Assembly: GCA_024710585.1 (NCBI GenBank)
Contig: JANJUM010000130.1
Span: 1-54,660, forward strand
Reading direction: 5' to 3'
DNA: 54,660 nt
Source: Desulforhopalus sp.
GTDB taxonomy: Bacteria; Desulfobacterota; Desulfobulbia; Desulfobulbales; Desulfocapsaceae
Position 1 is the first letter of the stretch, and each line of letters begins with the position of its first letter. The notes beneath the pieces were generated by a model. It did no database searches, had not been told where the DNA came from, and saw only the letters and a list, made by a program, of their open reading frames with translations. A program made the position numbers and the translations under genes. Of the stretch, positions 9,721 to 18,234 are shown one piece after another.

Positions 9721-10446
9721 ATGAAAGACATCCAGAGCCAGCGTGACAGCCGGAGGATCAACATCCAGAAGGTTGGCGTCAAGACCCTCTCCTATCCCAT
9801 CACCGTGCGCGACAAGGCCCAGAAAAGGCAGCATACCGTGGCGACGGTGAATATGTACGTCAACCTGCCGCACCGCTTCAAAGGCACCCACATGAGCCGC
9901 TTCGTCGAGATACTCAACGAGTTTCACGGCGAGGTGGACATCAAGAGCTTTAACAAGGTCCTCGGCAAGATGAAGCAGCGCCTCGACGCCGAGGCTTCGC
10001 ACCTGGAGATCGACTTCCCCTATTTCCTTTTCAAGGCGAGAAACGGCGAAGGCGGGCATCTCGCCCGCTATCGCTGCCAGATGCACGGCTCGCTGGAGGA
10101 CAGCGACGACCTCAAGCTGAGCGTCGAGGTGCCGATCAGCCTGCCCCTCACCGAGAAGACGCCACACCGCCTGCCAGGCTCTCTGGGGCGCTGGGGCAAA
10201 GCGATAGTCAGCCTGCGTTTTAGCCAGTTCTACTGGATCGAAGACATCATCCTGCTCATCGAGGAGGCGGTGGAAGCGGAGCTCTGCAGCCTTGCCGAAA
10301 AAGAGCGCCGGGTGATGTCGGTGGAGGCACTGACGCGCCGTGTCGGCGCGCTGCTCGACAAGATCGAGGCTGTCAAGTGGTTCTCCATCTGCATCCACAA
10401 TTTCGGCGACGAGTGTTCGACCTTCGCCGCCATGGAATCCTGCTGA
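9721..10446 (+). CDS. FolE2/MptA-family GTP cyclohydrolase homologue with altered active site
   Basis: A 241-residue protein that follows the FolE2 (COG1469) layout: D-I-Q-S-Q-R-D-S-R at the N-terminus, I-N-I-Q-K-V-G-V-K, then P-H-R-F-K-G-T-H-M-S-R-F and E-V-P-I. Where active FolE2 enzymes have C-P-C-S-K, this protein has P-L-T-E-K (about 142-146). The zinc His of the G-A-H-N-Q-R block is also missing (G-R-W-G-K-A), and the late E-N-F-E-S-I-H-N region is changed to H-N-F-G-D-E. It is therefore unlikely to be a normal GTP cyclohydrolase. The reading frame is intact. It lies between a response regulator and glyS. Confidence 0.8.
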   Translation: MKDIQSQRDSRRINIQKVGVKTLSYPITVRDKAQKRQHTVATVNMYVNLPHRFKGTHMSRFVEILNEFHGEVDIKSFNKVLGKMKQRLDAEASHLEIDFPYFLFKARNGEGGHLARYRCQMHGSLEDSDDLKLSVEVPISLPLTEKTPHRLPGSLGRWGKAIVSLRFSQFYWIEDIILLIEEAVEAELCSLAEKERRVMSVEALTRRVGALLDKIEAVKWFSICIHNFGDECSTFAAMESC

Positions 10447-10496
10447 AGTCTCGACCATACCGTCGCCACCCATAACCCTTCGAGTGTAAAATCACC

Positions 10497-12572
10497 ATGC
10501 GAGACCTACTCTTTGAAATTGGAATGGAGGAGATCCCGGCCGGTTTTCTCGAACCGGCCTTGAGCTTTCTGCAAAAACGGTTTGTCGACAAGGCGGCCGA
10601 GCTGCATATCGGCTGCGGCGCCACCAGGGCGATGGGCACGCCGCGCCGTCTCACCCTGATGGTTGAGAGGCTGGCGGAGATGCAGGAAGACACCAGCGAG
10701 GAACTCCTCGGACCCTCGAAAAAGGCTGGCCTCGACGATCAGGGACGGTTTACCCGCGCCGCCGAGGGCTTCGCCAGGTCGAAAGGCGCGGCCGTCGAGG
10801 AACTGCAGGTGGTCGACACGCCCAAAGGCGAGTACCTGATGCTTCGCCGCCGCCAGGCCGGTGTGGCCACCATCACCTTGCTCCCCGAGCTGCTGCATGG
10901 GCTGCTGCTCGACATTCCTTTCGCCAAGTCGATGCGCTGGGGCAGCAACCGCCATCCCTTCGCCCGACCCATCCAGTGGCTGGTGGCGATGTTCGGCGAC
11001 GAGGTGGTTTCCTTCGAACACGAGGGCATCGTTTCGGGCAGGACCAGCGGTGGCCACCGTTTCCTGGCGCCGCAACGCTTCGCCGTCGAGTCCATCGCTC
11101 TCTACGAGGAGCAGTTGCGTCAGCGCTTCGTGGTCGTCGATACCGCTCGGCGGCGGCAACAGGTGGTGTCGGCCATCGAGCAGGCGGTGGCCGGAGTGGA
11201 ACGGCTCGCCGGGGGCCGCGTCGCCATCGACGAAGGCCTGGTGGATACGGTCAACAACCTGGTGGAGATGCCGTTTGCCGTATGCGGCACCTTCGATGAA
11301 AAATTCCTGCAGCTGCCCGACGAGGTGCTCATCACCTCGATGCGCGAGCATCAGAAGTATTTCCCCGTTGTCGACGACAAGGGCCGGTTGCTGCCCGGTT
11401 TCGTCGCCGTCAACAACACCAGGGTCAATGACTTGGCGGTGACACGCAAGGGCCATCAGCGGGTGCTGCGGGCGCGCCTCGAAGACGCCCTGTTCTTCTT
11501 TGCGAGCGATCGCGAAAAGTCCCTCGCGGCTCGTGTCGAGGGCCTTGGCGGCATCATCTTCCAGGCCAGACTGGGGACGATGGCGGAGAAAAAGGATCGT
11601 CTTGTCAAGCTGGTCAAGGCCCTGGCCGACAAAATCGATCCGGCCCTGGCGGAAGACGGCTGTCGGGCCGCCCTGCTGTGCAAGGCCGACCTGCTCACCG
11701 ACATGGTTGGCGAGTTTCCCACCCTGCAGGGGATCATGGGCGGGGCCTATGCCCTCCATGACGGGGAGAAGGACAGCGTGGCCACGGCCATCGTCGAGCA
11801 CTATATGCCGCGTCGCGCCGGAGCCGACATTCCCGCCGGCGATCTCGGGGCGATCCTCGCCCTTGCCGACCGCTTCGACACCCTTGCCGGTTGTTTCGGT
11901 ATCGGCCAGGTGCCCAGCGGAACCGTCGATCCCTTTGGCCTGCGGCGCATCTCGCTGGGCATTCTCAATATCATCGCCGGGAAAGGGTACACCCTGTCGC
12001 TGCAGGAGATGGTGCACAAGGCCCTGGCCCTCTATGGCGATAAAGTCGCCGGGGGAGCCGAGACGGTGGCGGCGGTGATGGCTTTCATCAAGGGGCGCTT
12101 CGTCAACGACTGCGTCAGCCGCGGCATGGCGGCGGACGCGGTGGAGGCAGCCACCGCAGTGGCCTTCGACGATGTCAACGACTGCCTGTCGCGGATCAAC
12201 GCCATCCTCCGCTTCCGCCGTGAAGCTGCCTTTACGGTCCTCGCCGCTTCCTACAAGCGGGTGAAAAATATCGTCAAGGACAATCGCCTCGTCACTGTCG
12301 ATAGCCAGCTCTTCGCCCATGCCGCCGAAAAGGCTTTGTACGAGCTCTTCCTCGAGGTGGAAAAGGAAATGCAGGCATATCTGGGAAGAAAAGAGTACGA
12401 GGCCGCCCTGCAGGTTATGCTGCGCATGAAAGAACCGGTCGATGCCTTCTTCGACGGGGTGATGGTCATGGACGAAGATCTGGCGGTGCGCCAGAACCGG
12501 CTCAATCTGCTCACCGCCCTGGGCAACCTCATCCTCGAGATCGGCGATATCTCGCTGCTCCAGGAAGGTTGA
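10497..12572 (+). CDS. glyS: Glycyl-tRNA synthetase beta subunit
   Basis: A 691-residue subunit of the alpha2-beta2 glycyl-tRNA synthetase; it recognises tRNA-Gly and is needed for activity with GlyQ. It begins R-D-L-L-F-E-I-G-M-E-E-I-P-A, the family signature, and keeps R-W-G-S-N-R-H-P-F-A-R-P, the E-H-Q-K-Y-F-P motif and the C-terminal anticodon-binding-like part. Length is normal. The usual neighbour glyQ is not upstream and is absent from the window. A clear terminator follows. Confidence 0.96.
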   Translation: MRDLLFEIGMEEIPAGFLEPALSFLQKRFVDKAAELHIGCGATRAMGTPRRLTLMVERLAEMQEDTSEELLGPSKKAGLDDQGRFTRAAEGFARSKGAAVEELQVVDTPKGEYLMLRRRQAGVATITLLPELLHGLLLDIPFAKSMRWGSNRHPFARPIQWLVAMFGDEVVSFEHEGIVSGRTSGGHRFLAPQRFAVESIALYEEQLRQRFVVVDTARRRQQVVSAIEQAVAGVERLAGGRVAIDEGLVDTVNNLVEMPFAVCGTFDEKFLQLPDEVLITSMREHQKYFPVVDDKGRLLPGFVAVNNTRVNDLAVTRKGHQRVLRARLEDALFFFASDREKSLAARVEGLGGIIFQARLGTMAEKKDRLVKLVKALADKIDPALAEDGCRAALLCKADLLTDMVGEFPTLQGIMGGAYALHDGEKDSVATAIVEHYMPRRAGADIPAGDLGAILALADRFDTLAGCFGIGQVPSGTVDPFGLRRISLGILNIIAGKGYTLSLQEMVHKALALYGDKVAGGAETVAAVMAFIKGRFVNDCVSRGMAADAVEAATAVAFDDVNDCLSRINAILRFRREAAFTVLAASYKRVKNIVKDNRLVTVDSQLFAHAAEKALYELFLEVEKEMQAYLGRKEYEAALQVMLRMKEPVDAFFDGVMVMDEDLAVRQNRLNLLTALGNLILEIGDISLLQEG

Positions 12573-12600
12573 GCGGCGCCGTCCCGGTCGGGGAAAGAAC

Positions 12601-12640
12601 CGGGGGCCATCCGCTGATGCGGTTGGCCCCCGTCGTTTTT
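12601..12640 (+). terminator. Rho-independent terminator after glyS
   Basis: Inverted repeat GGGGGCC-AT-CCGC (12602-12614) with GCGG-TT-GGCCCCC (12619-12631), a 4-base loop TGAT, then a T-run at 12636-12640. It should end the purA-to-glyS gene run. Confidence 0.85.
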
Positions 12641-12744
12641 GTCTTCCTATCTTTTTCGTATCTTACCCGAATGACTCGCCTGCGGGGATTTGCGAACTCG
12701 CCACTCCGCTTTGGCCCGTCGCAACTACCTTTTCAACCCAAGGG

Positions 12745-13164
12745 CTATTCCTTGGCGTGACAGGTATCGCATTTGTCGATTTTCTTTGCCTTGTAGGCCT
12801 CGTCGTTCTTCTTCGCCTTGTGACATTCCTGACAGTTTCCATGACCGGCACCCTTCATGGTGTCGAGCTTATGAGCACCTTTGACCTTGCCGGCCAGCAC
12901 TTTCTCGTTATGGCAGGAGGCGCACTTCTTGATCTCCTGGCCATCGCTATAGGCAAGCTGTTTTCCCGCGGCGTCCATGCCATGGTGGCAGTCGCCGCAG
13001 GTGCTGAAGGCCTGATGGGCTTTATGGGGAAACTTGGCCGGTTTTTTGCCGCCCTCGCCAACCGTCATATCGGCCGGACCGGGATCGGCGGCGGCAAGGG
13101 TTGAGGACACCGAAGCAAACACCATACAGAGAGACAACAGACTGCAGGCAATGAGTTTTTTCAT
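12745..13164 (-). CDS. Periplasmic tetraheme cytochrome c (c3/c7 class)
   Basis: A 139-residue exported cytochrome. A signal peptide spans about residues 1-25 (M-K-K-L-I-A-C ... A-A-A). Four C-x-x-C-H heme sites follow: C-G-D-C-H, C-A-S-C-H, C-Q-E-C-H, C-D-T-C-H, and F-P-H-K-A-H can supply distal ligands. The pattern fits class III multiheme cytochromes that shuttle electrons in the periplasm of sulfate and metal reducers. ATG 13164 with GGAGAA upstream gives the signal peptide at the N-terminus. It has its own promoter (13236-13264) and lies beside the ccsB-resB maturation genes it would need. Confidence 0.93.
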   Translation of the reverse strand: MKKLIACSLLSLCMVFASVSSTLAAADPGPADMTVGEGGKKPAKFPHKAHQAFSTCGDCHHGMDAAGKQLAYSDGQEIKKCASCHNEKVLAGKVKGAHKLDTMKGAGHGNCQECHKAKKNDEAYKAKKIDKCDTCHAKE

Positions 13165-13235
13165 CGTGCGTTCTCCTTTTCGCGGTTGATGGTGTGGAAT
13201 GCGGCATGGTGCCGGGCCCAAGTCGATAAGAAAAG

Positions 13236-13264
13236 TATATACCGTCCCCTCTCTTCTTTGTCAA
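13236..13264 (-). promoter_or_regulatory. Sigma-70 promoter for the tetraheme cytochrome
   Basis: On the minus strand: -35 TTGACA (13264-13259), 17-base spacer, -10 TATATA (13241-13236). It lies between the end of ccsB and the cytochrome start, so the cytochrome can be expressed apart from ccsB-resB. Confidence 0.75.
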
Positions 13265-13328
13265 ACCCACCAGACGAGGTAATTAATCAATACTTCGACG
13301 AAATATGTCAGTGCTCATAGAGAGTGAC

Positions 13329-14171
13329 TCAACTCGCGCCATAGCTGTGCAGGCCCGAGAGGAGCAGGTTGACTCCCAGGTAGGTGAAGAGCACCGAGGC
13401 GAAGCCGCACAGGGCGAGCACCGCCAGGCGGTCGCCGTTCCAGCCTCTGGTGTAGCGGGCGTGCAGGGTAATGGCATAGAAGAACCAGGTGATCAGCGAC
13501 CATGTCTCCTTGGGGTCCCAGCTCCAGTAGGTTCCCCAGGCGGAGTTGGCCCAGATGGCGCCGGTGATGATGCCGACGCTCAGCCAGATGAAGCCGAAAA
13601 TCATCGTCTTATGAATGAGGTCGTCGAGAATTGGCAGCGGTGGCAAGAGTGTCGTCCGGGACGCCGTATTCGCCTGGTCGCGGGTCTTGAAGAGGTACAT
13701 GAGGCCGAGAGCGGCGGCGATGGCGAAGGCGGCATAGCCGATGAAGCAGGTGACCACGTGGGCGACCAGCCAGTTCGATTGCAGGGCCGGCACCAGGGGT
13801 GAGATACTCTTATCGATGCTGCCGGCGAAAGAGGCGTAGGCCATGGCAAAGAAGGCCAGGGGTACGGCGAAGGGGCCGATGGCCCTGGTGGCGAATTTCC
13901 ACTCGATATAAAGGTAGAGTGCGACGATGCTCCAGGCGAAGAAGACCAGCGATTCGTACATGTTGGTCAGCGGGGCGCGGCCGATGCCCATCTGGTAGGA
14001 CTCCACCCAGCGCAAAATGAGGCCGATGGTCTGCACCGCCAGGGCAACGGCAGTGAAGCCGGTGGCGACGCGTGCCAGCCGCTGGGTGTTGAACACCAGC
14101 AGGAAGACATAGAGCAGCGAGGAAAAGAGATAGGTGAAGGTGGTTATGCCGAGCAGCTGTGCGCTATCCAT
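13329..14171 (-). CDS. ccsB: Cytochrome c biogenesis protein CcsB (CcsA/CcsB heme-handling family)
   Basis: A 280-residue polytopic membrane protein with about eight hydrophobic segments. It carries the tryptophan-rich heme-binding W-G-T-Y-W-S-W-D-P-K-E-T-W motif of the heme-handling family, with conserved His before and after (A-H-V-V, L-H-A-R-Y). With ResB it forms the system II heme lyase that attaches heme to C-x-x-C-H sites outside the membrane. It follows resB with a 57-base gap in the same direction. Confidence 0.94.
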   Translation of the reverse strand: MDSAQLLGITTFTYLFSSLLYVFLLVFNTQRLARVATGFTAVALAVQTIGLILRWVESYQMGIGRAPLTNMYESLVFFAWSIVALYLYIEWKFATRAIGPFAVPLAFFAMAYASFAGSIDKSISPLVPALQSNWLVAHVVTCFIGYAAFAIAAALGLMYLFKTRDQANTASRTTLLPPLPILDDLIHKTMIFGFIWLSVGIITGAIWANSAWGTYWSWDPKETWSLITWFFYAITLHARYTRGWNGDRLAVLALCGFASVLFTYLGVNLLLSGLHSYGAS

Positions 14172-14228
14172 GGCTTTGCTCCGAGGTGATTTGGGGCCTT
14201 GCGACAGTCATTGTTCAAGGGTGGGCCG

Positions 14229-15554
14229 TCAGCCTGCGGTCCCTGTCCGCCGCTCGATGTCTTCCGCCAGTTGCTCGAAGGTTTTGGCGAAGGCGAGCTT
14301 GTTTTTATTGGTGACGCCGGCCAGGATGATGGCGACGCAACCGTTTTCCTCCTTGCCAAGCGACAGCCAGATACGGCGGTGGGAGAGGAAGAAGGCGACA
14401 TAGAGCCCGAAAACGAGCAGCAGGCAGCCTCCGTAAACGATCCATACCCCAGGGTCCCTGGCGACCTGCAGCCCGGTGGAGTAGAGCTGTTTGATGCGGA
14501 TGGCGTAGTCCTTGCCTTCGCTGGTCATGGTGACAGTCTCGTTGTCGGCCAGCCAGCGGGTCACTGGCTCGCCATCCCCCACCTTGAACCACAGCTTGGC
14601 CCGCACGGCACGCTGGCCGGAGCCTTCGGCGTTGATGACGCCAAAACGCAGGCCGCGCTCCTCCCACACCCTCTCCTCCTGGAAAGGCAGGGTGAAGAGC
14701 TTCGCGGCGCTGCCCGCCGGGGCGATGTCGACGATGAATTCGGGGTGCGGCTTGTAGCTCGACTGATAGAAGGTGATCCCCTTGTACTGCAGGGGGCTGT
14801 TGACGACGATGTCTCTGGAGAGGACCTCGCGACCTTCTTCGAGGATGGTCAGGCGGCTGCGGTACTCCTTGACCATGCCGCTGTCGTAGTAGTCGATGGT
14901 GAACGACTGGCAGCGCACGGTGAAACCTAAGGGGATCGGGGCCGAGTCGGCAGTGGCGAAGACACGGTCGGTTTCGTTTTGTTCGGGCAGCATGACGCTG
15001 CCCTTGAAGCCGAAGAGCTGGCCGATGCCGGCGCCGACGAAGATCACCAGGATGGAGAGATGCACGAGATAGACGCCGAGCCGGCTGTAGCGGCCACGTT
15101 CAACGAGGAAGAGGCTGCCATGCGCGTTGCTGGCCTCCTGCGCCCTGCCAAAGGGGCGAAGGAACTGCTGCCAGTTGATGGTGGCGGCCACCGGGGCCTT
15201 GATGACAAAGTGTCGCACGCTGGACATGGCGGCGAGGCGCGCCGGGCTGATGTCGAGGCTGTTGGCGCGTATCAGCCGCCATGCCGTCGGGAAGCGGTCG
15301 ATGCTGCAGACGACGAGGTTGATGGCCAGCATGGTGAGCAGGGCGTAAAACCACCACGAAGAGTACATCCTCGGAATATCGAGGATGTGGAAGAAGGTGG
15401 CGGTTTTCTCGCCAAAGCGCGCAAGGTACTCGGCGTGGGTCTCGCCCTGGGGCACCACGGTGCCGATGATGGAGGTGAGGGCGATGCAGCACAGGCTGAA
15501 GATGGCCAGCTGCACCGAGGCAAAAAAGGTCCACATCTGTTGCAGGAGCTTCAT
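14229..15554 (-). CDS. resB: ResB-family cytochrome c biogenesis protein
   Basis: A 441-residue membrane protein: hydrophobic segments at about 12-32 (V-Q-L-A-I-F-S-L-C-C), 70-90 (A-L-L-T-M-L-A-I-N-L-V-V), near 165 and near the C-terminus (V-Y-G-G-C-L-L-L-V), with a large periplasmic domain between the last two. It partners CcsB in system II. I chose M-K-L-L (15554) because homology to the family starts there, but it has a poor ribosome binding site; an in-frame ATG at 15644 is preceded by GGGG and would add 30 residues. A C-terminal extension of about 60 residues follows the last helix. Confidence 0.88.
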   Translation of the reverse strand: MKLLQQMWTFFASVQLAIFSLCCIALTSIIGTVVPQGETHAEYLARFGEKTATFFHILDIPRMYSSWWFYALLTMLAINLVVCSIDRFPTAWRLIRANSLDISPARLAAMSSVRHFVIKAPVAATINWQQFLRPFGRAQEASNAHGSLFLVERGRYSRLGVYLVHLSILVIFVGAGIGQLFGFKGSVMLPEQNETDRVFATADSAPIPLGFTVRCQSFTIDYYDSGMVKEYRSRLTILEEGREVLSRDIVVNSPLQYKGITFYQSSYKPHPEFIVDIAPAGSAAKLFTLPFQEERVWEERGLRFGVINAEGSGQRAVRAKLWFKVGDGEPVTRWLADNETVTMTSEGKDYAIRIKQLYSTGLQVARDPGVWIVYGGCLLLVFGLYVAFFLSHRRIWLSLGKEENGCVAIILAGVTNKNKLAFAKTFEQLAEDIERRTGTAG

Positions 15555-15876
15555 GAACGCAAAGGGCGGGAAGGGGTTGGCAATTGTCGGTCGGCTGTGG
15601 CGGCGGGCCACCGCCCACGGACGGAGCAGAGTGATGATAAACATGTTTTCCCCGGTAGTACCACTTTTTTCTACAAATGGTGGCATTCTCCAGGCGTCGG
15701 CTGCCGGTTGCCGGCTTCCGGTACAACTCGCCTGCCCGGCCTCTGCGGGGGAGGAAAAGCGGCATACGAAGGAGCATGGACCGATGGCCGCTTTGGGGTG
15801 CGAACGGTGGCGATTCCGGGGGCTTCGCCGGGATGCCGGGGAGTGATGTTCAGTGTCGTGACATGATGGAAAATCC

Positions 15877-15905
15877 TTGCCAATCTATGGAAAAGGGGGT
15901 ATTAA
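15877..15905 (+). promoter_or_regulatory. Sigma-70 promoter for rpmB
   Basis: -35 TTGCCA (15877-15882), 17 bases, -10 TATTAA (15900-15905), about 80 bases upstream of rpmB. The gap between resB and rpmB (15555-15992) shows this and GC-rich hairpins but no convincing gene. Confidence 0.6.
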
Positions 15906-15992
15906 ACCAAATTCTTGTGATGTGTTTGCCGATAAACCATTCAGCCATCCCTTAGCCCTATTGTGGCAGGGATGCCATAGAAGGAGATCAAC

Positions 15993-16187
15993 ATGGCTAA
16001 AGTATGCGAAATTTGCGGCAAGGGGCCGGTGACCGGCAACAATGTCTCCCATGCCCACAACAAGACCAAGCGGCGCTGGCTGCCCAATCTCAAAACGGTC
16101 CATATGGCCGCGGGTGGTGGCACCACCAAGAAAACCAGGGTGTGCACCAGATGCATCCGGTCGGGAGCGGTGGTCAAGGCTGCCTGA
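15993..16187 (+). CDS. rpmB: 50S ribosomal protein L28
   Basis: A 64-residue ribosomal protein. It begins [11 protein letters not shown] and contains the L28 core [17 protein letters not shown]. Cysteines at the start (C-E-I-C) and end (C-T-R-C) mark the zinc-binding form of L28, which some bacteria replace under zinc limitation. AAGGAG precedes the start. A terminator follows, so it is probably a single-gene transcript. Confidence 0.97.
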   Translation: MAKVCEICGKGPVTGNNVSHAHNKTKRRWLPNLKTVHMAAGGGTTKKTRVCTRCIRSGAVVKAA

Positions 16188-16209
16188 TCTGGTTCGACAG
16201 CAGGCTGTG

Positions 16210-16244
16210 AAAGGCGAGGGGAGAGTGTTCCTGCTCGCCTTTTT
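16210..16244 (+). terminator. Rho-independent terminator after rpmB
   Basis: AAAGGCGAG (16210-16218) pairs with CTCGCCTTT (16234-16242), and the T-run continues to 16244. Confidence 0.8.
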
Positions 16245-16292
16245 GCGTTTTAGCCGGTCCATGGGCCGGAGCTGACGTCATGGAGGAGCGAG

Positions 16293-16547
16293 ATGAGTGC
16301 GGATGAGATCAAATATATCAGTTATGACGAGGCGATTAACCTGGTAGGGGCCATCCAGGAGGAAGAGGATGTCGACAACCCGGAGAAGCGGGTTCTGATG
16401 GTCTACAGCGTCGATGACAAAGAGCTGTGCTGGTTCGATTTCGACGAGGTCATGGCGGCTGTCGGCACGGTCGAAGCCGGTGAGCGCAAGCTGGCGGTGC
16501 AGAACTACATCCTCAATCGCATTCCGGAGTGGGTCAGGGAGGCTTAG
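16293..16547 (+). CDS. Small conserved-looking hypothetical protein
   Basis: An 84-residue acidic protein without signal peptide or membrane segment; I do not recognise a family. It starts M-S-A-D-E-I-K-Y-I-S-Y-D-E-A and has an alternation of hydrophobic and acidic residues typical of a small alpha/beta fold. A GAGGAG at about 16281-16286 sits 7 bases before ATG 16293, so it is likely translated. It follows the rpmB terminator and converges on the DAC-domain gene, ending 10 bases from its stop. Confidence 0.65.
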   Translation: MSADEIKYISYDEAINLVGAIQEEEDVDNPEKRVLMVYSVDDKELCWFDFDEVMAAVGTVEAGERKLAVQNYILNRIPEWVREA

Positions 16548-16557
16548 GCCCTTCTTG

Positions 16558-18003
16558 CTACTCGGCGCCAGCCAGCCATTCCTCCAGGGTGAGGGGATAG
16601 AGATCGCACTGTGTGCCCAGCTGGGCACCGAAGCGGTTGGTGATTTCCCGGCCGTGGCGAAAGGTCGATACCGGGCGGTCGGCGGACACCACCACCACCA
16701 GGGTGTCGCGGTGCTGGGCGGTGAAGCGCAGGGCGGAGTTGTACCTCGCCCCGCGGGAGCGGTCTTCGTTTTCGACCCGGTGACCGTCGAGCAGGCAGGC
16801 GAAGGCGTGCAGGTGCAGGTCGGCGCGCAGGTGCAGGGCGCCATCGACCTTGGCCAGGCCGGCCGCCAGGGCCAGCTCGCGTGGCTCGCGCAGGTCGATG
16901 GGCGGGCTGAGCAGCTGCCCTGAGGTGGTTGTCGGCACTGGCGCCAGGTCGATGACGAACGAGCAGCCATACTTGTGCTCCTGGGCGAAATGCACCAGGG
17001 AGGTGATGATGGCGAACATGGCGGTGCCGACCTCGATGCCCAGCTCGAAATCGAGCAGGGCCTCTTCGAGTTCGAAGAGCTTGGCGCGATGGGTGTCGGA
17101 GCTGTAGCGGCCGTCATGGAAGCTGCACAGAGTCTCGCCGTCGACGGAGAGGAAGCCGAGCTTGCCGCGATAGTCGGCAGTGATATGGAAATGGTCCATT
17201 GGCCCGTCGGCGATGCCGATGAGGTATTTGCCGTCGGCGATCAGGGTGCGCTGTGAGTACTCCACCGCCTGCAGCAGCTTACGGACGTGCTTGTAATTTT
17301 CGAGAAGCGGCTGCTCGCCGCTCTTGAACTTGGCTATCCACGGGATGTCGTCGAGGAAGCGCGGCTCGATGAAGGTCAGCAGCCCCTGGGGCCTGACCTG
17401 CTCCTCGTTGGTCTTGGACACACCGAGCACCGTCTCGAGGATGGGGTAGACATGGAAGTGGAAATCGGGGCCGAGGGCTGCCCCGGCTTTGTCGAGAATG
17501 CAGTCGTGAATGGCGTGGGTGGCGTATTCCCGTAGAAAATTTCCGGAAATGCCGGTATAGAGGGTGCTGTCCTTGGCGATGTCGTGGGAGAAGCGCAGCA
17601 CGACATGCTCCAGCCAGCACAGGGTCGGCAGCACCGAGCAGAAATGGGGGTGGTGCTCGGTAAACCACATCTGGTAGAAGACCGGGGCGGAACTGCCACC
17701 CATGCACAACATGCCGTCGAGGCGCAGGTTGTCCTGGGGCTCGATATAGTTGTAGACGGAGCGGAAGGCCTCGCCATCGAAGGGGCGGCACCACTCCCGG
17801 CGCTCCCCGTAGAAGGCCTTCAGTTTCACTTCGTGGCCGCGCAGAAGGTTCTGCGGGTCGAAGATGTACAGTTCGTCTTCCTCTTCCAGGGAGAAGATGA
17901 CGGCGGCCCGACTCGGGCCGGAGAAGAGTGACAGGCCATCGCGAAGGCCGGTCAGCGTGTCGCGCAGGCAGCGGACGACGAAGGAGTTGAGGCGCACAGG
18001 CAT
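16558..18003 (-). CDS. DisA_N (DAC) domain protein, probable diadenylate cyclase
   Basis: A 481-residue protein. The C-terminal 120 residues resemble the diadenylate cyclase domain: the D-G-A motif (V-D-G-A-L-H-L), then [11 protein letters not shown] in place of the usual G-T-R-H-R-A-A, then L-V-V-V-V-S. This domain condenses two ATP into c-di-AMP. The N-terminal 350 residues are unlike the membrane CdaA or helix-hairpin-helix DisA types and could be a sensor. The Asp-Gly-Ala is intact, but the RHR triplet reads R-Y-N, so activity is likely yet not certain. No c-di-AMP phosphodiesterase is in the window. Confidence 0.75.
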   Translation of the reverse strand: MPVRLNSFVVRCLRDTLTGLRDGLSLFSGPSRAAVIFSLEEEDELYIFDPQNLLRGHEVKLKAFYGERREWCRPFDGEAFRSVYNYIEPQDNLRLDGMLCMGGSSAPVFYQMWFTEHHPHFCSVLPTLCWLEHVVLRFSHDIAKDSTLYTGISGNFLREYATHAIHDCILDKAGAALGPDFHFHVYPILETVLGVSKTNEEQVRPQGLLTFIEPRFLDDIPWIAKFKSGEQPLLENYKHVRKLLQAVEYSQRTLIADGKYLIGIADGPMDHFHITADYRGKLGFLSVDGETLCSFHDGRYSSDTHRAKLFELEEALLDFELGIEVGTAMFAIITSLVHFAQEHKYGCSFVIDLAPVPTTTSGQLLSPPIDLREPRELALAAGLAKVDGALHLRADLHLHAFACLLDGHRVENEDRSRGARYNSALRFTAQHRDTLVVVVSADRPVSTFRHGREITNRFGAQLGTQCDLYPLTLEEWLAGAE

Positions 18004-18234
18004 ACCTTGAGAGAAAGGGAATGGGCGACCAGCCGGCAGCGGCAGGGCTCTTGGCCATTCCTACAGTATTTCCACCGTTCTTTCAATCGCCTTGGACGCT
18101 TGGAGCGGGGTGGGCGGATGCGACCGGGCCGATTTTTCTGCTGCCGGTCCTGTCGATTCTCTGGCGGGGTCGATGGCCTTGCCGCCAGAGCCCCGCAAGA
18201 TGTACAGAGACAATTTCTAACACTGAGGAAAGGG

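Noticed and set aside
10506-12320. 604-codon minus-strand frame
   Set aside because: Antisense shadow of glyS.
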